In this document: positions 9,650-18,887 of the stretch, one piece after another | Layout of the letters: each line of letters begins with the position of its first letter | Position numbering within the stretch: position 1 is the stretch's first letter | Assembly: GCF_015265435.1 (NCBI RefSeq) | Contig: NZ_JABJWH010000010.1 | Span: 243,688-307,687 of the forward strand | Direction of reading: 5' to 3' | DNA: 64,000 nt | From: Alloalcanivorax profundimaris | GTDB taxonomy: Bacteria > Pseudomonadota > Gammaproteobacteria > Pseudomonadales > Alcanivoracaceae | Notes under the pieces: generated by a model | What the model was told of the DNA's origin: nothing | The model's input: the letters and a program-made list of their open reading frames with translations, nothing else | The model's database searches: none | Program-made: the position numbers and the translations under genes

Positions 9650-10747
9650 TCAGGCCTGGCCGGGGATCGGCGCCAGCGGCGGCGTCACGTCTCCATTCTG
9701 CGCGCGGTGACGCAGGTAGTGGTCCATCAGCACCAGGGCCAGCATGGCCTCGGCGATGGGAGTGGCGCGCACGCCCACGCAGGGGTCGTGGCGGCCCTTG
9801 GTGACCACCTCGGTGGGTTCGCCGTCCAGGGTGATGGAACGGCCCGGGATGGTGATGCTGGAGGTGGGCTTGAGCGCCAGACTGGCGCGGATCACCTGGC
9901 CGGAGCTGATGCCGCCGAGCACGCCGCCGGCGTGGTTGCTGACGAACCCCCCTGGGGTGATTTCATCGCGGTGCTGTTCGCCGCGCTGGTTGACCACCTC
10001 GAAGCCGTCGCCGATTTCCACGCCCTTGACCGCGTTGATCGACATCAGCGCCTTGGCCAGGTCCGCGTCCAGGCGGTCGAACACCGGCTCGCCCCAGCCC
10101 GGCGGCACGTTGTCCGCGTACACGCTGACCCGGGCACCGATGGAGGAGCCGTCCTTGCGCAGGTCGTTGATCAATTGTTCCAGGGCCGGGATCTTGTCCA
10201 CGTCCGGGAAGAAGAAAGGGTTGGTGTTGACCGCGTCCCAGTCGAATTTCTCGGCGCGGATCGGGCCGATCTGCTCCACCCCGCCGTACAGCCGCACGCC
10301 CAGCCGCTCGCTCAGGAACTTGCGGGCGATGGCGCCGGCGGCCACGCGCATGGCGGTTTCCCGGGCCGAGGAGCGGCCGCCGCCCCGGTAGTCGCGGAAG
10401 CCGTATTTCTGGGTATAGGTGTAGTCCGCGTGGCCGGGGCGGAAGGTGGTGGCGATGTTGCCGTAGTCCTTGGACTTTTGATCGGTGTTCTCGATCAGCA
10501 GGCCGATGGACGTGCCGGTGGTCCTGCCCTCGAAGACGCCGGACAGGATGCGCACCTGGTCCGGTTCCTTGCGCTGGGTGGTGTAACGGCTGGTGCCGGG
10601 CTTGCGGCGATCCAGCTCCCGCTGCAGATCCGCCTCGCTGAGCGTCAGCCCCGGCGGGCAGCCTTCCACGATGGCGCCCAGGGCGGCGCCATGGCTTTCA
10701 CCGAAGGTGGTGACGCGGAAGCGTTCACCAAAACTGTTGCCGGCCAT
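9650..10747 (-). CDS. aroC: Chorismate synthase
   Basis: A 365-residue FMN-dependent enzyme converting 5-enolpyruvylshikimate-3-phosphate to chorismate, the last shikimate step. Visible signatures are [11 protein letters not shown] near the N-terminus, GCPPGL, the [12 protein letters not shown] segment and [12 protein letters not shown]. The ATG at 10747 has an AGAGGA site about 8 bases upstream and gives the conserved start [10 protein letters not shown]; in-frame codons further upstream overlap the intergenic leader. It follows prmB by 21 bases. Confidence 0.98.
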   Translation of the reverse strand: MAGNSFGERFRVTTFGESHGAALGAIVEGCPPGLTLSEADLQRELDRRKPGTSRYTTQRKEPDQVRILSGVFEGRTTGTSIGLLIENTDQKSKDYGNIATTFRPGHADYTYTQKYGFRDYRGGGRSSARETAMRVAAGAIARKFLSERLGVRLYGGVEQIGPIRAEKFDWDAVNTNPFFFPDVDKIPALEQLINDLRKDGSSIGARVSVYADNVPPGWGEPVFDRLDADLAKALMSINAVKGVEIGDGFEVVNQRGEQHRDEITPGGFVSNHAGGVLGGISSGQVIRASLALKPTSSITIPGRSITLDGEPTEVVTKGRHDPCVGVRATPIAEAMLALVLMDHYLRHRAQNGDVTPPLAPIPGQA

Positions 10748-10768
10748 ATTCTTCCTCTTTAGGGCCAC

Positions 10769-11695
10769 TCAGCCCGTGAAATGATCTCGGTAGTCTATCA
10801 ACTGGCGGCGCTCCAGCATGAATACGCCCTGCCCGCCGCGCTCGAATTCGAACCACAGGAACGGCACCTCCGGCCAGGTCTCCACCACGTGGCGGTCGCT
10901 GTTGCCCACCTCGACGATCAGCACGCCGTCCTCGGTGAGCCGGTCGGCTGCGCCGGTCAGCAGCCGGCGGGTGAAGTCCAGACCGTCGGCGCCGGAGGCC
11001 AGGGCCAGTTCCGGCTCGTGGCGGTATTCCCTGGGCATCGCCGCCAGATCCTCGGCATCCACATAGGGCGGATTGGAGATGATCAGGTCGTAGCGCTCCG
11101 ACAGGCCGTCCAGGCCGTCCGCCTGGATCGCCCGCACCCGGCCGGTCAGGCCGTGGGCCTCGATATTGGCGCGGCACACCGCCAGGGCGTCCTCGGACAG
11201 GTCGCTGGCGTCCACGGCGGCGTGCTCCAGGGCGTGGGCGCAGGCAATGGCGATGCAGCCGCTGCCGGTGCACAGATCCAGCACCCGCCCGACCCGGTCC
11301 GGGTCCAGCCAGGGCTGGAAACGGGCCTCGATCAGTTCCGCCAGGGGGGAGCGGGGAATCAGCACCCGCTCGTCGACCTGGAACGGCAGGCCGCAGAACC
11401 AGGCCTCGCCGGTGAGGTACGGGGTCGGCACCCGCTCGTTGACGCGCCGCTTCATCAGGCCCACGAAGGCCTCGATTTCATCGGGCAGCAGGCGCGCATC
11501 AAGCAGGCGCGGATCGGTGTCCGCCGGCAGCGCCAGCACGTGCAGCAGCAGCGCCAGGCATTCGTCGCCGTGGTCGTCGGTGCCGTGGCCCAGGAACACG
11601 CCGGCCCGGCGCAGGGCGGATTCGCCCCAGCGCAGGCAATCGCGGGGGGTTTGCAGGGTGGCCTGGGCCTGTTGCTGTTCGCGGGGTTCGATCAC
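10769..11695 (-). CDS. prmB: Ribosomal protein uL3 N5-glutamine methyltransferase
   Basis: A 308-residue SAM-dependent methyltransferase that modifies a glutamine of ribosomal protein L3. The SAM-binding region is VLDLCTGSGCIAIACA and the catalytic glutamine-binding motif NPPY appears in IISNPPYVDAED. The family-typical helical N-terminal domain is present, and ELIEARFQPW precedes the SAM motif. The start is GTG at 11695. PrmB is told from its paralogue PrmC (release factors) mainly by the aroC neighbourhood and by length. It heads the prmB-aroC-MFS operon, and its promoter should lie in the 142-base divergent gap to the EVE gene. Confidence 0.92.
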   Translation of the reverse strand: MIEPREQQQAQATLQTPRDCLRWGESALRRAGVFLGHGTDDHGDECLALLLHVLALPADTDPRLLDARLLPDEIEAFVGLMKRRVNERVPTPYLTGEAWFCGLPFQVDERVLIPRSPLAELIEARFQPWLDPDRVGRVLDLCTGSGCIAIACAHALEHAAVDASDLSEDALAVCRANIEAHGLTGRVRAIQADGLDGLSERYDLIISNPPYVDAEDLAAMPREYRHEPELALASGADGLDFTRRLLTGAADRLTEDGVLIVEVGNSDRHVVETWPEVPFLWFEFERGGQGVFMLERRQLIDYRDHFTG

Positions 11696-11837
11696 GGCTA
11701 CGCCTCCGAATGGGCGCGCAATCGTAGCATAATTTCGCCCCTCGACCCCCAGGGCGGGACCCGGGCCGGCGATTAATTAAATAACAATGACTTTATTGCC
11801 ATACGTGTTACATTGCCGAACCAATTGGAGAAACGCT

Positions 11838-12338
11838 ATGCGCACCTGGTTATTCAAGACCGAGCCCAAGGACTTCAGCCTGCAGGATCTGCGGGCCGCG
11901 CCGGACCAGGCCACCGGCTGGGACGGGGTCCGGAACTACCAGGCGCGCAACCGCCTGCGCGACGAAATCCAGGACGGCGACCGGGTGCTGATCTACCACT
12001 CCCGGGGCAAGAACCCGTCCATCGTCGGCGAGGCACGGGTTACCTCCGCGCCCTACCCGGACCCGACCCAGTTCAACCCGGACCATTCCGGCTACGATCC
12101 GCGCAGCAGCGAGGACATGCCGCGCTGGTATCAGGTGGACGTGCGCTACGTGACCACCTACAAAACGCCGCTGCCGCTGTCGGAAATGCGCCAGCGCGCG
12201 GAATTCGCCGACCTGGAACTGGTGATCCGCCCGCGCCTGTCGATCCAGTCCATCACCGACCGCCAGTATCAGCAGATCCTGGCCCTGTGCGAGCCGGAAC
12301 TGTCGGTGGTCGGCGCCTGCTCCCCGGCCCAGTCCTGA
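11838..12338 (+). CDS. EVE domain protein
   Basis: A 166-residue single-domain protein that matches the EVE (PUA-like) family throughout: WLFKTEP at the start, GWDGVRNYQARN, a central VLIYHS strand and a C-terminal helix. EVE proteins are thought to read modified bases in RNA or DNA; in proteobacteria they often stand alone. The ATG at 11838 follows a TTGGAG ribosome site. Upstream in-frame codons have no ribosome site. It faces the prmB operon divergently and is followed by the sigma-54 promoter of the ammonium transporter gene. Confidence 0.93.
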   Translation: MRTWLFKTEPKDFSLQDLRAAPDQATGWDGVRNYQARNRLRDEIQDGDRVLIYHSRGKNPSIVGEARVTSAPYPDPTQFNPDHSGYDPRSSEDMPRWYQVDVRYVTTYKTPLPLSEMRQRAEFADLELVIRPRLSIQSITDRQYQQILALCEPELSVVGACSPAQS

Positions 12339-12450
12339 GCCCTGCCCCGTCCTGAAGCATGAACGCCGCCGCCCGCCGGCGGCGCCCCATCTTCGCGCAG
12401 TCCGGCGCGCCGCGCCCGGCGCCAGCCGGCCCGAACCGGCCTTGCACGCC

Positions 12451-12467
12451 TTGGCATAGCCGTTGCA
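12451..12467 (+). promoter_or_regulatory. Sigma-54 promoter for ammonium transporter
   Basis: TTGGCATAGCCGTTGCA matches the sigma-54 consensus YTGGCACG-RNNN-TTGCW at 15 of 17 positions, including the GG (-24) and GC (-12) elements. It lies 35 bases before the amt start codon. Nitrogen-limitation control by NtrC is the known rule for amt genes. I did not find a convincing NtrC site upstream. Confidence 0.8.
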
Positions 12468-12501
12468 GCGCTCCCTTCGACAATACGATCGAGGGGGTCT
12501 C

Positions 12502-13800
12502 ATGGAACGACGCGCCATCTTCTTCGCCCTTCTGCTTGTGCCCGTGCCCGGGCTGGCCGACACCCTGGAATATTCCGGCGCCGACGTGGTCTGGGTGGCC
12601 ATCGCCGCGGCGCTGGTGTTTCTCATGCAGGCCGGCTTCGCCTTGCTGGAAAGCGGCCTGAGCCGGGCCAAGAACGCCATCAACGTGGTCATGAAGAACT
12701 ACATGGACCTGTGCGTGGGCACCCTGGCGTTCTGGGCCCTGGGCTTTGGCCTGATGTTCGGCGCCAATCCCAGCGGCTGGGTGGGCCAGACCCTGTTCGC
12801 GCCCAGCCAGGGCGACAGCGACCTGTGGACCTTGCTGCTGTTCCAGCTGATGTTCGCCGCCACCGCCGCCACCATCGCCTCCGGGGCCATGGCCGAGCGC
12901 ACCCGCTACCTGGGCTATCTGGCCGGCGCGGTGGCGATCACCGGCGTGATCTACCCATTGTTCGGCAACTGGGCCTGGAACGGCGATGGCTGGCTGGCGC
13001 GGCTGGGGTTCGTGGACTTCGCCGGCTCCACCGTGGTTCACAGCGTGGGCGGCTGGTGCGCCCTGGCCGGGATTCTGGTGGTGGGGCCCCGCCTGGGGCG
13101 TTTCGACAACCAGGGCGCGCCCCGGGAGATTCGCGGCCACAACCTGTCCTTCGTGGCCCTGGGCGGCTTTTTGCTGTGGTTCGGCTGGTTCGGCTTCAAT
13201 GGCGGCTCCACGGTGGGCGCCAGCGTGGACATCGCCCTAATCAATTTGAATACGCAATTGGCCGCCGCCGCCGGTGCCCTCGGGGCCACCCTCTACCGGC
13301 TGATCACCCGGCGGCCGGTGCTGCTCACGGAAACCGTCAACGGCAGCCTGGCGGGGCTGGTGGGCATCACCGCCGGCTGCGCCACCATGGTGCCCGGCTT
13401 CGCCGTGCTCACCGGCCTGATCGCCGGGCTGACGGTGGGCCCGGGCAGCCGCCTGCTGCTGTCCCTGAAGCTGGACGACGTGGTCTCGGCGGTGCCGGTG
13501 CACGCCTTCGCCGGCGCCTGGGGCACCCTGGCGGCGGGCCTGTTCTACACCGGCGACCTGTTCGACCCGCAGCGCATCACCGTGCAGTTGCTGGGCATCG
13601 TGGTGGCCTTCGCCTGGGCGTTCTTCGCGGCGCTGATCCTGTACATGGTGGTCTCGCTCACCGCCGGCCTGCGGGCGCCGCCCCTGCATGAGCAGCGCGG
13701 TCTGGACGTCAGTGAGCACGCCGAGCTGGGCTATCCGGAATTCGCCCAGCCGCACCTCTACGACGCGGAGGTGGCCGACGGCCTGGAGACCCGGCCATGA
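12502..13800 (+). CDS. amt: Ammonium transporter, Amt family
   Basis: A 432-residue inner membrane channel for ammonium/ammonia. A signal peptide (residues 1 to about 19, ending GLADT) is followed by 11 predicted helices, as in AmtB. Family marks include LMQAGFALLESGLSRAKN, FGWFGFNGGS, and the twin pore histidines in VHSVGGW and VHAFAGAWG. The ATG at 12502 has a GAGGGGG site; an upstream in-frame start would fall between the sigma-54 promoter and this site. No glnK is adjacent. The stop overlaps the next gene (ATGA), so the two are coupled. Confidence 0.96.
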   Translation: MERRAIFFALLLVPVPGLADTLEYSGADVVWVAIAAALVFLMQAGFALLESGLSRAKNAINVVMKNYMDLCVGTLAFWALGFGLMFGANPSGWVGQTLFAPSQGDSDLWTLLLFQLMFAATAATIASGAMAERTRYLGYLAGAVAITGVIYPLFGNWAWNGDGWLARLGFVDFAGSTVVHSVGGWCALAGILVVGPRLGRFDNQGAPREIRGHNLSFVALGGFLLWFGWFGFNGGSTVGASVDIALINLNTQLAAAAGALGATLYRLITRRPVLLTETVNGSLAGLVGITAGCATMVPGFAVLTGLIAGLTVGPGSRLLLSLKLDDVVSAVPVHAFAGAWGTLAAGLFYTGDLFDPQRITVQLLGIVVAFAWAFFAALILYMVVSLTAGLRAPPLHEQRGLDVSEHAELGYPEFAQPHLYDAEVADGLETRP

Positions 13801-14414
13801 GCCCGGGGGAACGCCGCCGCCGGGCCCTGGCCACGGGCCTGGCGCCCTACCTGGACGCGGACGCGGTGGCCGAGGCGGTGGCGCTGTGGCAGCGCGACTA
13901 CGCGGACCGCCCGCGCTTCTCGCTGCAGGGCTATGTGAGCGAGCTGTGCAAGCGCTTCGACCTGGCCGGCCGGCGCCATGATCTGCACCTGAATCTGGTG
14001 CAGGCCATGTCGCTGCCGGACCGGCGCCTGGCCGCCGACCCGCTGGCGCGGCCGGACCGCCCGGACGCCGCCGGGCATCCGTGCACGGCGGCCTTCCAGG
14101 CGCTGATGCTGGCGCTCTGGGAGGCGCTGAACGAGGCCGAGGCCGCCCAGCTGCGGCTCGATCAGCTCACCGATTTGCGCAGCGCCGGTCTCGACGACCC
14201 GCGCCGCCAGGCGATGGAATACTGGTTCAACCATTCCCGCGCCGACCTGGCGCCCCAGGAGCGCGCCACCCTCGCGGCGCTGCTCAACCGAAGCTACGTG
14301 CTGCTGTGCGAGCGCTTCGGGCCGGTGCGCGCGGACCGCCTGCTCAAGGCCGCCGCCGACCAGGTCCGCCGCCAGCGGCCGGAACTGGCCGGCGCCCTGG
14401 GGGCGTTGCTCTAG
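13797..14414 (+). CDS. Unknown protein translationally coupled to ammonium transporter
   Basis: A 205-residue soluble, mostly alpha-helical protein rich in Arg, Ala and Leu. It has no signal peptide, membrane segment or cysteine cluster (Cys are scattered) and I do not recognise its family. Its ATG overlaps the amt stop (ATGA) and a hairpin lies downstream (14456-14473), so it is very probably expressed with amt under nitrogen control. That makes a role linked to ammonium uptake plausible but unproven. Codon use resembles its neighbours, which argues that it is a real gene. Confidence 0.75.
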   Translation: MSPGERRRRALATGLAPYLDADAVAEAVALWQRDYADRPRFSLQGYVSELCKRFDLAGRRHDLHLNLVQAMSLPDRRLAADPLARPDRPDAAGHPCTAAFQALMLALWEALNEAEAAQLRLDQLTDLRSAGLDDPRRQAMEYWFNHSRADLAPQERATLAALLNRSYVLLCERFGPVRADRLLKAAADQVRRQRPELAGALGALL

Positions 14415-14487
14415 GGCCGGCCGGGTTGCCAAGGGTTCCACCGGGTCATTAAGCTTGCCGGTTCCTACCGGCACGAAGGGCCGCTGA

Positions 14488-15777
14488 ATGAAACTACATC
14501 ACCAGATTTTTCTGGCCATGGTGCTGGGCGGTCTGGCCGGCGCGGCCACCTCCGAGAGCACCCGGCTGCTGGGGCTGCCGCTCCTGCCCGCCTACGACCT
14601 GATCGGCGAGCTGTTCATCAATGCGCTGAAGATGGTGGTGGTGCCGCTGATCACCACCGCCATCATCAGCGGCATGATCAACGTGGGCGAGGACGACAAC
14701 CTGGGCCGCCTGGGGGCCAAGACGGTGGTGTTCTACCTGGCCACCAGCCTGATCGCCATTCTGGTGGGTCTGGTGGTGGTCAACCTGATCGTGCCCGGGG
14801 TCATCGACGGCGAGCCCGCCAAGGACCTGCTCGGCCTGGCCAAGGAAACCGACCAGGCGCTGCAAAGCATCGAAGGCCGTGGCGCCGCGGACTTCACCGA
14901 GATCCTGCGCCAGTTGCTGCCGCCGAACCTGTTCCAGGCCGCCGCCGAGACCCAGATGCTGGGCCTGATCGTGTTTTCCCTGTTCTTCGGCTACTTCCTG
15001 CGCACCCTGCGCGGCGCCCCTGGCGAGCATCTGCGCCAGACCGTGGAAGGCATCTACCAGGTGGTGCTGCGCATCACCATGGTGATCATCCGCTTCGCGC
15101 CGCTGGGCGTGTTCGGCCTGATCGCCGCCACCGTCACCCGCACCGGCCTGGACGCGGTGGAACCGTTGGCGCTGTTCTTCATCACCGTGCTGCTGGCCCT
15201 GGCCCTGCACATGTTCGTGGTGATGCCGCTGCTGATCCGTTTTCTGGCCAAACGCTCGCCCTGGCGCCACCTGCAGTCGATGACCCCAGCCCTGCTCACC
15301 GCTTTTTCCTCGGCCAGCTCCGCCGCCACCCTGCCGCTGAGCATGGAGTGCGTGGAGAAGCGCTCCGGCGTCTCCAACCGTACCGCCAGCTTCGTGCTAC
15401 CCCTGGGCGCCACCGTCAACATGGACGGCACCGCCCTCTATGAGTGCGTGGCGGCGATCTTCATCGCCCAGGCCTACGGCCTGGATCTGAGCCTCACCAC
15501 CCAGTTCGTGATCGTGCTCACCGCCCTGCTCACCTCCATCGGCGTGGCCAGCATCCCCGCCGCCAGCCTGGTGGCGATCACCGTGATCCTGGGCGTGATC
15601 GGCCTGCCGGCGGAGGCCATCGGCCTGATCCTGGTCACCGACCGCCTGCTGGACATGTGCCGCACCGCGGTGAACGTCTGGGGCGACAGCGTCGGCGCGG
15701 TGCTGCTGGCGCGCAGCGAGGGCGAGGAAGACGTGCTGCGCCGGCCCATGCGCGAGCTCGACGCGGACCCGCTCTGA
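14488..15777 (+). CDS. Dicarboxylate/glutamate:cation symporter (DAACS family)
   Basis: A 429-residue inner membrane transporter for C4-dicarboxylates or acidic amino acids with cation co-transport. The Ser-rich re-entrant hairpin TAFSSASSAATLPLSMEC and the NMDGTALYE motif, both part of the substrate site, are intact. The C-terminal RLLDMCRTAVNVWGD motif is also present. Seven to eight helices are predicted. Substrate specificity (GltP versus DctA) cannot be settled here. A TGCCGGT-TCCT-ACCGGCA hairpin (14456-14473) lies just before the ribosome site and could affect expression. The stop codon abuts the next start. Confidence 0.92.
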   Translation: MKLHHQIFLAMVLGGLAGAATSESTRLLGLPLLPAYDLIGELFINALKMVVVPLITTAIISGMINVGEDDNLGRLGAKTVVFYLATSLIAILVGLVVVNLIVPGVIDGEPAKDLLGLAKETDQALQSIEGRGAADFTEILRQLLPPNLFQAAAETQMLGLIVFSLFFGYFLRTLRGAPGEHLRQTVEGIYQVVLRITMVIIRFAPLGVFGLIAATVTRTGLDAVEPLALFFITVLLALALHMFVVMPLLIRFLAKRSPWRHLQSMTPALLTAFSSASSAATLPLSMECVEKRSGVSNRTASFVLPLGATVNMDGTALYECVAAIFIAQAYGLDLSLTTQFVIVLTALLTSIGVASIPAASLVAITVILGVIGLPAEAIGLILVTDRLLDMCRTAVNVWGDSVGAVLLARSEGEEDVLRRPMRELDADPL

Positions 15778-16584
15778 ATGAAAGGCAAACCCGTGATGCT
15801 GATCACCGGCGCCGCCCATGGCCTGGGCCGGGCCCTGGCCGGCCTGGCCGTGGCCGAGCACCGGGTGGCCCTGCTCGACCGGGAGGAAGCCGCCGGCCAG
15901 GCCCTGGCGGACGAGCTGCGCCAGGCCGGCGGCGAGGTGCTGTTCGTGGCCGCGGACGTGAGCCGCGAGCGGGATCTGCGCCAGGCGGTGGAACGGGTGC
16001 AGCGGCGCTGGGAGCGCCTGGACGTGGTGATCAATAACGCCGGCCTGGCCACCGCCGGCCCGTTCGAGAGCCTGGACGAGGCCGGCTGGGAGCAGCTCTG
16101 GCGGGTCAACGTCATGGGCGCGGTACACGGCTGCCAGGCCGCCCTCACCCTGATGAAGCGCCAGGGCCACGGCCACCTGGTCAACGTGGCGGCCCTGGCG
16201 GGCGTCACGGCGCCGCCGGGCATGGCCGGCTACGTGGCCTGCAACGCCGCCGTGATCCGCCTCAGCGAGGCGCTGGCGGCGGAACTGGCGCCGCTGAACA
16301 TCCAGGTCTCGGTGGTGTGCCCGGATCTGTTCCCCAGTGAACTGGGCCGGCGCATGCCGGCCACCGACGCCCTTAGCCGGGCACGGCTGCAGCGCGCCCT
16401 GGAACGGGCGCCGGAATCCGCCGAGGCGGTGGCGGAGCGGATTCTCGCCGCCCTGCCCAAGCGACCGCTGCACATCTTTCCGCAGCCGGAGGCGAAGCGG
16501 GCCTGGCGGCGCAAGCGCTGGCGCCCGGAGTGGTTCGTGAAAAAGATGATGGAGCAAGCCCGGCGGCTGCGCCGTCATTCCTAA
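15778..16584 (+). CDS. SDR-family protein lacking catalytic Ser and Lys
   Basis: A 268-residue classical short-chain dehydrogenase fold. The cofactor motif TGAAHGLG (10-17), NNAG (86-89) and Asn111 are present. Of the catalytic set only Tyr152 remains: the Ser expected 13 residues before it is Ala139 (NVAALAG) and the Lys of YxxxK is Asn156 (YVACN). Oxidoreductase activity is therefore doubtful; binding or regulatory roles are possible. The C-terminus is basic (RAWRRKRWRPEW). The ATG directly abuts the symporter stop, so the two are probably co-transcribed. Its stop overlaps the stop of the convergent DUF2505 gene. Confidence 0.85.
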   Translation: MKGKPVMLITGAAHGLGRALAGLAVAEHRVALLDREEAAGQALADELRQAGGEVLFVAADVSRERDLRQAVERVQRRWERLDVVINNAGLATAGPFESLDEAGWEQLWRVNVMGAVHGCQAALTLMKRQGHGHLVNVAALAGVTAPPGMAGYVACNAAVIRLSEALAAELAPLNIQVSVVCPDLFPSELGRRMPATDALSRARLQRALERAPESAEAVAERILAALPKRPLHIFPQPEAKRAWRRKRWRPEWFVKKMMEQARRLRRHS

Positions 16585-17090
16585 CCGGCGTCGTGGTGCT
16601 CCTTGATATAGCGGATGGTGTGCCGGTAATCCCCTTCCAGGGCCTGCTCGAAGCGTTCCGCGATCAGACTCTCCAGCTTGCGCCCGACCAGGGGCACCGA
16701 GGATTTCACCGCCACCCGGGTGGTCTGCACGGCGTCGTCGCCGTCCTGGCGCAGGGTCATGGTGCCGCCCACCTTCACCGGCACATGGCCGAGCACGAAG
16801 CGGTAATCCGCCTGATAACCGCCGCTGGCCGGATGCCAGCGGAACTCGGTGGTCAGCTCCGCCTCCTCGGGCAGGAACTTGCGGGCGACGCCGGGCACCT
16901 TGTCCAGGCGGATGGCGATCGGCTGGGCGATACGGATCAGGAAGCCGTCCCCCTGGGGTTCGAAAGCCTCGAACCGGTAATCCTCCACCCGGCCCCAGGC
17001 ATAGCGCTGTTCAAAAAACGCCTTGCTGGTGAGGATGGCGTACAGCTCTTCCACGTTCACCGGATAGCGGCGTTCGACTTTCTCTTCCAT
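16581..17090 (-). CDS. DUF2505 family protein
   Basis: A 169-residue protein resembling the START/polyketide-cyclase-like DUF2505 family: it opens with EEKVERRYPVNVEELYAILT, has a central FLPEEAELTTEFRW segment and ends with a helix (GRKLESLIAERFEQALEGD). Such proteins have a hydrophobic-pocket fold, but their function is unknown. The ATG at 17090 has a GGGAGAG site. The stop TAG overlaps the stop of the convergent SDR gene. It is divergent from the saccharopine-dehydrogenase-like gene. Confidence 0.85.
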   Translation of the reverse strand: MEEKVERRYPVNVEELYAILTSKAFFEQRYAWGRVEDYRFEAFEPQGDGFLIRIAQPIAIRLDKVPGVARKFLPEEAELTTEFRWHPASGGYQADYRFVLGHVPVKVGGTMTLRQDGDDAVQTTRVAVKSSVPLVGRKLESLIAERFEQALEGDYRHTIRYIKEHHDAG

Positions 17091-17239
17091 ATTCTCTCCC
17101 GAATGCACGACCTGGGCGGTACGGTCATGGGCCGGCCCAGGCCGGCAACGCTACACTGACGCCCGTACCACTGTCACTTTCCATCAATGCCACGTCCGTG
17201 TCCGTCACGACACCGTCCGTCACAACACAAGGAGGCCCC

Positions 17240-18424
17240 ATGCCCACGTCTCGTCCCTACGCGCTGGTCCTGTTCGGCGCCACCGGCTTCACCGGCGGAC
17301 TCACCGCCCGCTACCTGTCCCGCCATTTGCCGGCGGGCACGCCCTGGGCCCTGGCCGGCCGCGACCGCGCCAAGCTGGAGCGGGTGGCCGCCGGGCTGGA
17401 CGGCGACGCCGACGCGCCGGCATTGCTGCAGGCGGACAGCGGCGATCCGCTGAGCCTGGCGGAACTGGCCGCGCAAACCCGCGCCGTGGCCACCACGGTG
17501 GGGCCCTATGTGCGCTACGGCGAACCTCTGGTGCGCGCCTGCGTGGAGCACGGCACCCATTACTGCGATCTTACCGGCGAGCCGGAATTCGTGAACACCC
17601 TGATCCCGCGCTATCACGAGGCGGCGCAAAAAGCCGGCTGCGCCATCGTCAACTGCTGCGGTTTCGATTCCATTCCCTACGACGCCGGCACCCTGTTCAC
17701 CATCCGCGAGCTGGAAAAAGCCCACGGCGGCCGGCTCAACGCCCCGGTAACCGTGGAAGGCGCGGTGTCGTTCTCCGGTTCCTTTTCCGGCGGCACCTGG
17801 CAATCCGCCCTGGAGGCCTTCGCCCGGCCCCGCGCCAACCGGGACCGGCTGCGCGACGCCCAGAGCCGGCTGCAACGCTGGTACCCGCGCCCGGTGGGCG
17901 CGCTGCCGATGCGGCCGCGCAAGGACGATGAACTGGGTGGCTGGCTGGCGCCCATGCCCACCATCGACCCTTTGATGGTAATGCGCTCGGCGCGGGCCAT
18001 CGAGGACTATGGTCCGTCGTTCCGTTACGGCCACTATCTGGTCACCTCCAGCCTGCCGAAGCTGGTGGGCGGCGCCGCCGGCGTGGGCGGGTTGGTGTTG
18101 GCCGCGCAGCTCGGCCCGGTGCGCCGGCGGCTGCTCAAGAGCCGCCCTTCCGGCGCCGGCCCGGACCAGGCCACCCGGGCGCGCTCCTGGTTCCAGGTGC
18201 GCCTGCGCGGGCGCTGCGGGGACACCGAGGTGCGCTGCCGGGTGGCCGGCGGCGACCCGGGCTACGACGAAACCGCCAAGATGCTCTCGGAGACGCTCAT
18301 GGGGCTGGGGCTGGATACCACGCCGCCGGATCACACCGGCGTGGTGACGCCGGTGATGGCCCTGGGCGACCGGCTGGTGGCGCGGCTCCAGGCCGCCGGC
18401 ATGACCTTCGAGCGGGAAGCCTGA
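17240..18424 (+). CDS. Saccharopine dehydrogenase-like / trans-acting enoyl reductase family protein
   Basis: A 394-residue Rossmann-fold protein. The N-terminal VLFGATGFTGGLTARYL motif binds NAD(P), followed by TVGPYVRYGEPLVRAC and DLTGEPEFVNTL, hallmarks of the saccharopine dehydrogenase-like family that includes mycobacterial trans-acting enoyl reductases. CCGFDSIPYDAG is also conserved. A single hydrophobic stretch around residues 280-293 may touch the membrane. The ATG at 17240 has a strong AAGGAGG site. Lipid-related reduction is suggested by family and by MaoC and hydrolase neighbours, but the substrate is unknown. Confidence 0.85.
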   Translation: MPTSRPYALVLFGATGFTGGLTARYLSRHLPAGTPWALAGRDRAKLERVAAGLDGDADAPALLQADSGDPLSLAELAAQTRAVATTVGPYVRYGEPLVRACVEHGTHYCDLTGEPEFVNTLIPRYHEAAQKAGCAIVNCCGFDSIPYDAGTLFTIRELEKAHGGRLNAPVTVEGAVSFSGSFSGGTWQSALEAFARPRANRDRLRDAQSRLQRWYPRPVGALPMRPRKDDELGGWLAPMPTIDPLMVMRSARAIEDYGPSFRYGHYLVTSSLPKLVGGAAGVGGLVLAAQLGPVRRRLLKSRPSGAGPDQATRARSWFQVRLRGRCGDTEVRCRVAGGDPGYDETAKMLSETLMGLGLDTTPPDHTGVVTPVMALGDRLVARLQAAGMTFEREA

Positions 18425-18425
18425 C

Positions 18426-18887
18426 TCAGACGAAATACAGCAGCAGCCACTCGGCCACCAGGGCGGGCTTGTCCTCGCCCTCGATGTCCACGGTGAACTC
18501 GAACTTGAGCAGCCATTGGCCGGGTTTCTTCTCGGTGGCCTCCAGCAGGCTGGCGCGGGCGCGGATGCGCTTATCCACCTTCACGGGGGCCATGAAGCGC
18601 AGCTTGTCGAAGCCGTAGTTCATGCCCATCTTCATGCCCCGGGGCATGAGGAAATCCGCCATGCTGGTCTGCAGATAGGGCAGCAACGCCAGGGTCAGGT
18701 AACCGTGGGCGATGGTGGAACCGAACGGCGTCGCCTTGGCGCGTTCCGGGTCCACGTGGATGAACTGGTGGTCCAGGGTGGCGGCGGCAAAATCGTTGAT
18801 GCGCCCCTGATCGATGGTGAACCACTCCGAGGCGCCCAGTTCCTGGCCCACGTAATCGCCCAGTTGGGCGGCTTCCACCACTTTCAT
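18426..18887 (-). CDS. MaoC family (R)-hydratase-like protein
   Basis: A 153-residue hot-dog-fold protein of the MaoC enoyl-CoA hydratase group. The active-site segment DHQFIHVDPERA, followed by FGSTIAHGYLTLALLP, carries the Asp and His expected for hydration of trans-2-enoyl-CoA. The ATG at 18887 has an AGGAGAG site. Its stop lies one base after the stop of the convergent saccharopine-dehydrogenase-like gene. Fatty acid or polyhydroxyalkanoate metabolism is likely; the exact substrate is not visible. Confidence 0.92.
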   Translation of the reverse strand: MKVVEAAQLGDYVGQELGASEWFTIDQGRINDFAAATLDHQFIHVDPERAKATPFGSTIAHGYLTLALLPYLQTSMADFLMPRGMKMGMNYGFDKLRFMAPVKVDKRIRARASLLEATEKKPGQWLLKFEFTVDIEGEDKPALVAEWLLLYFV

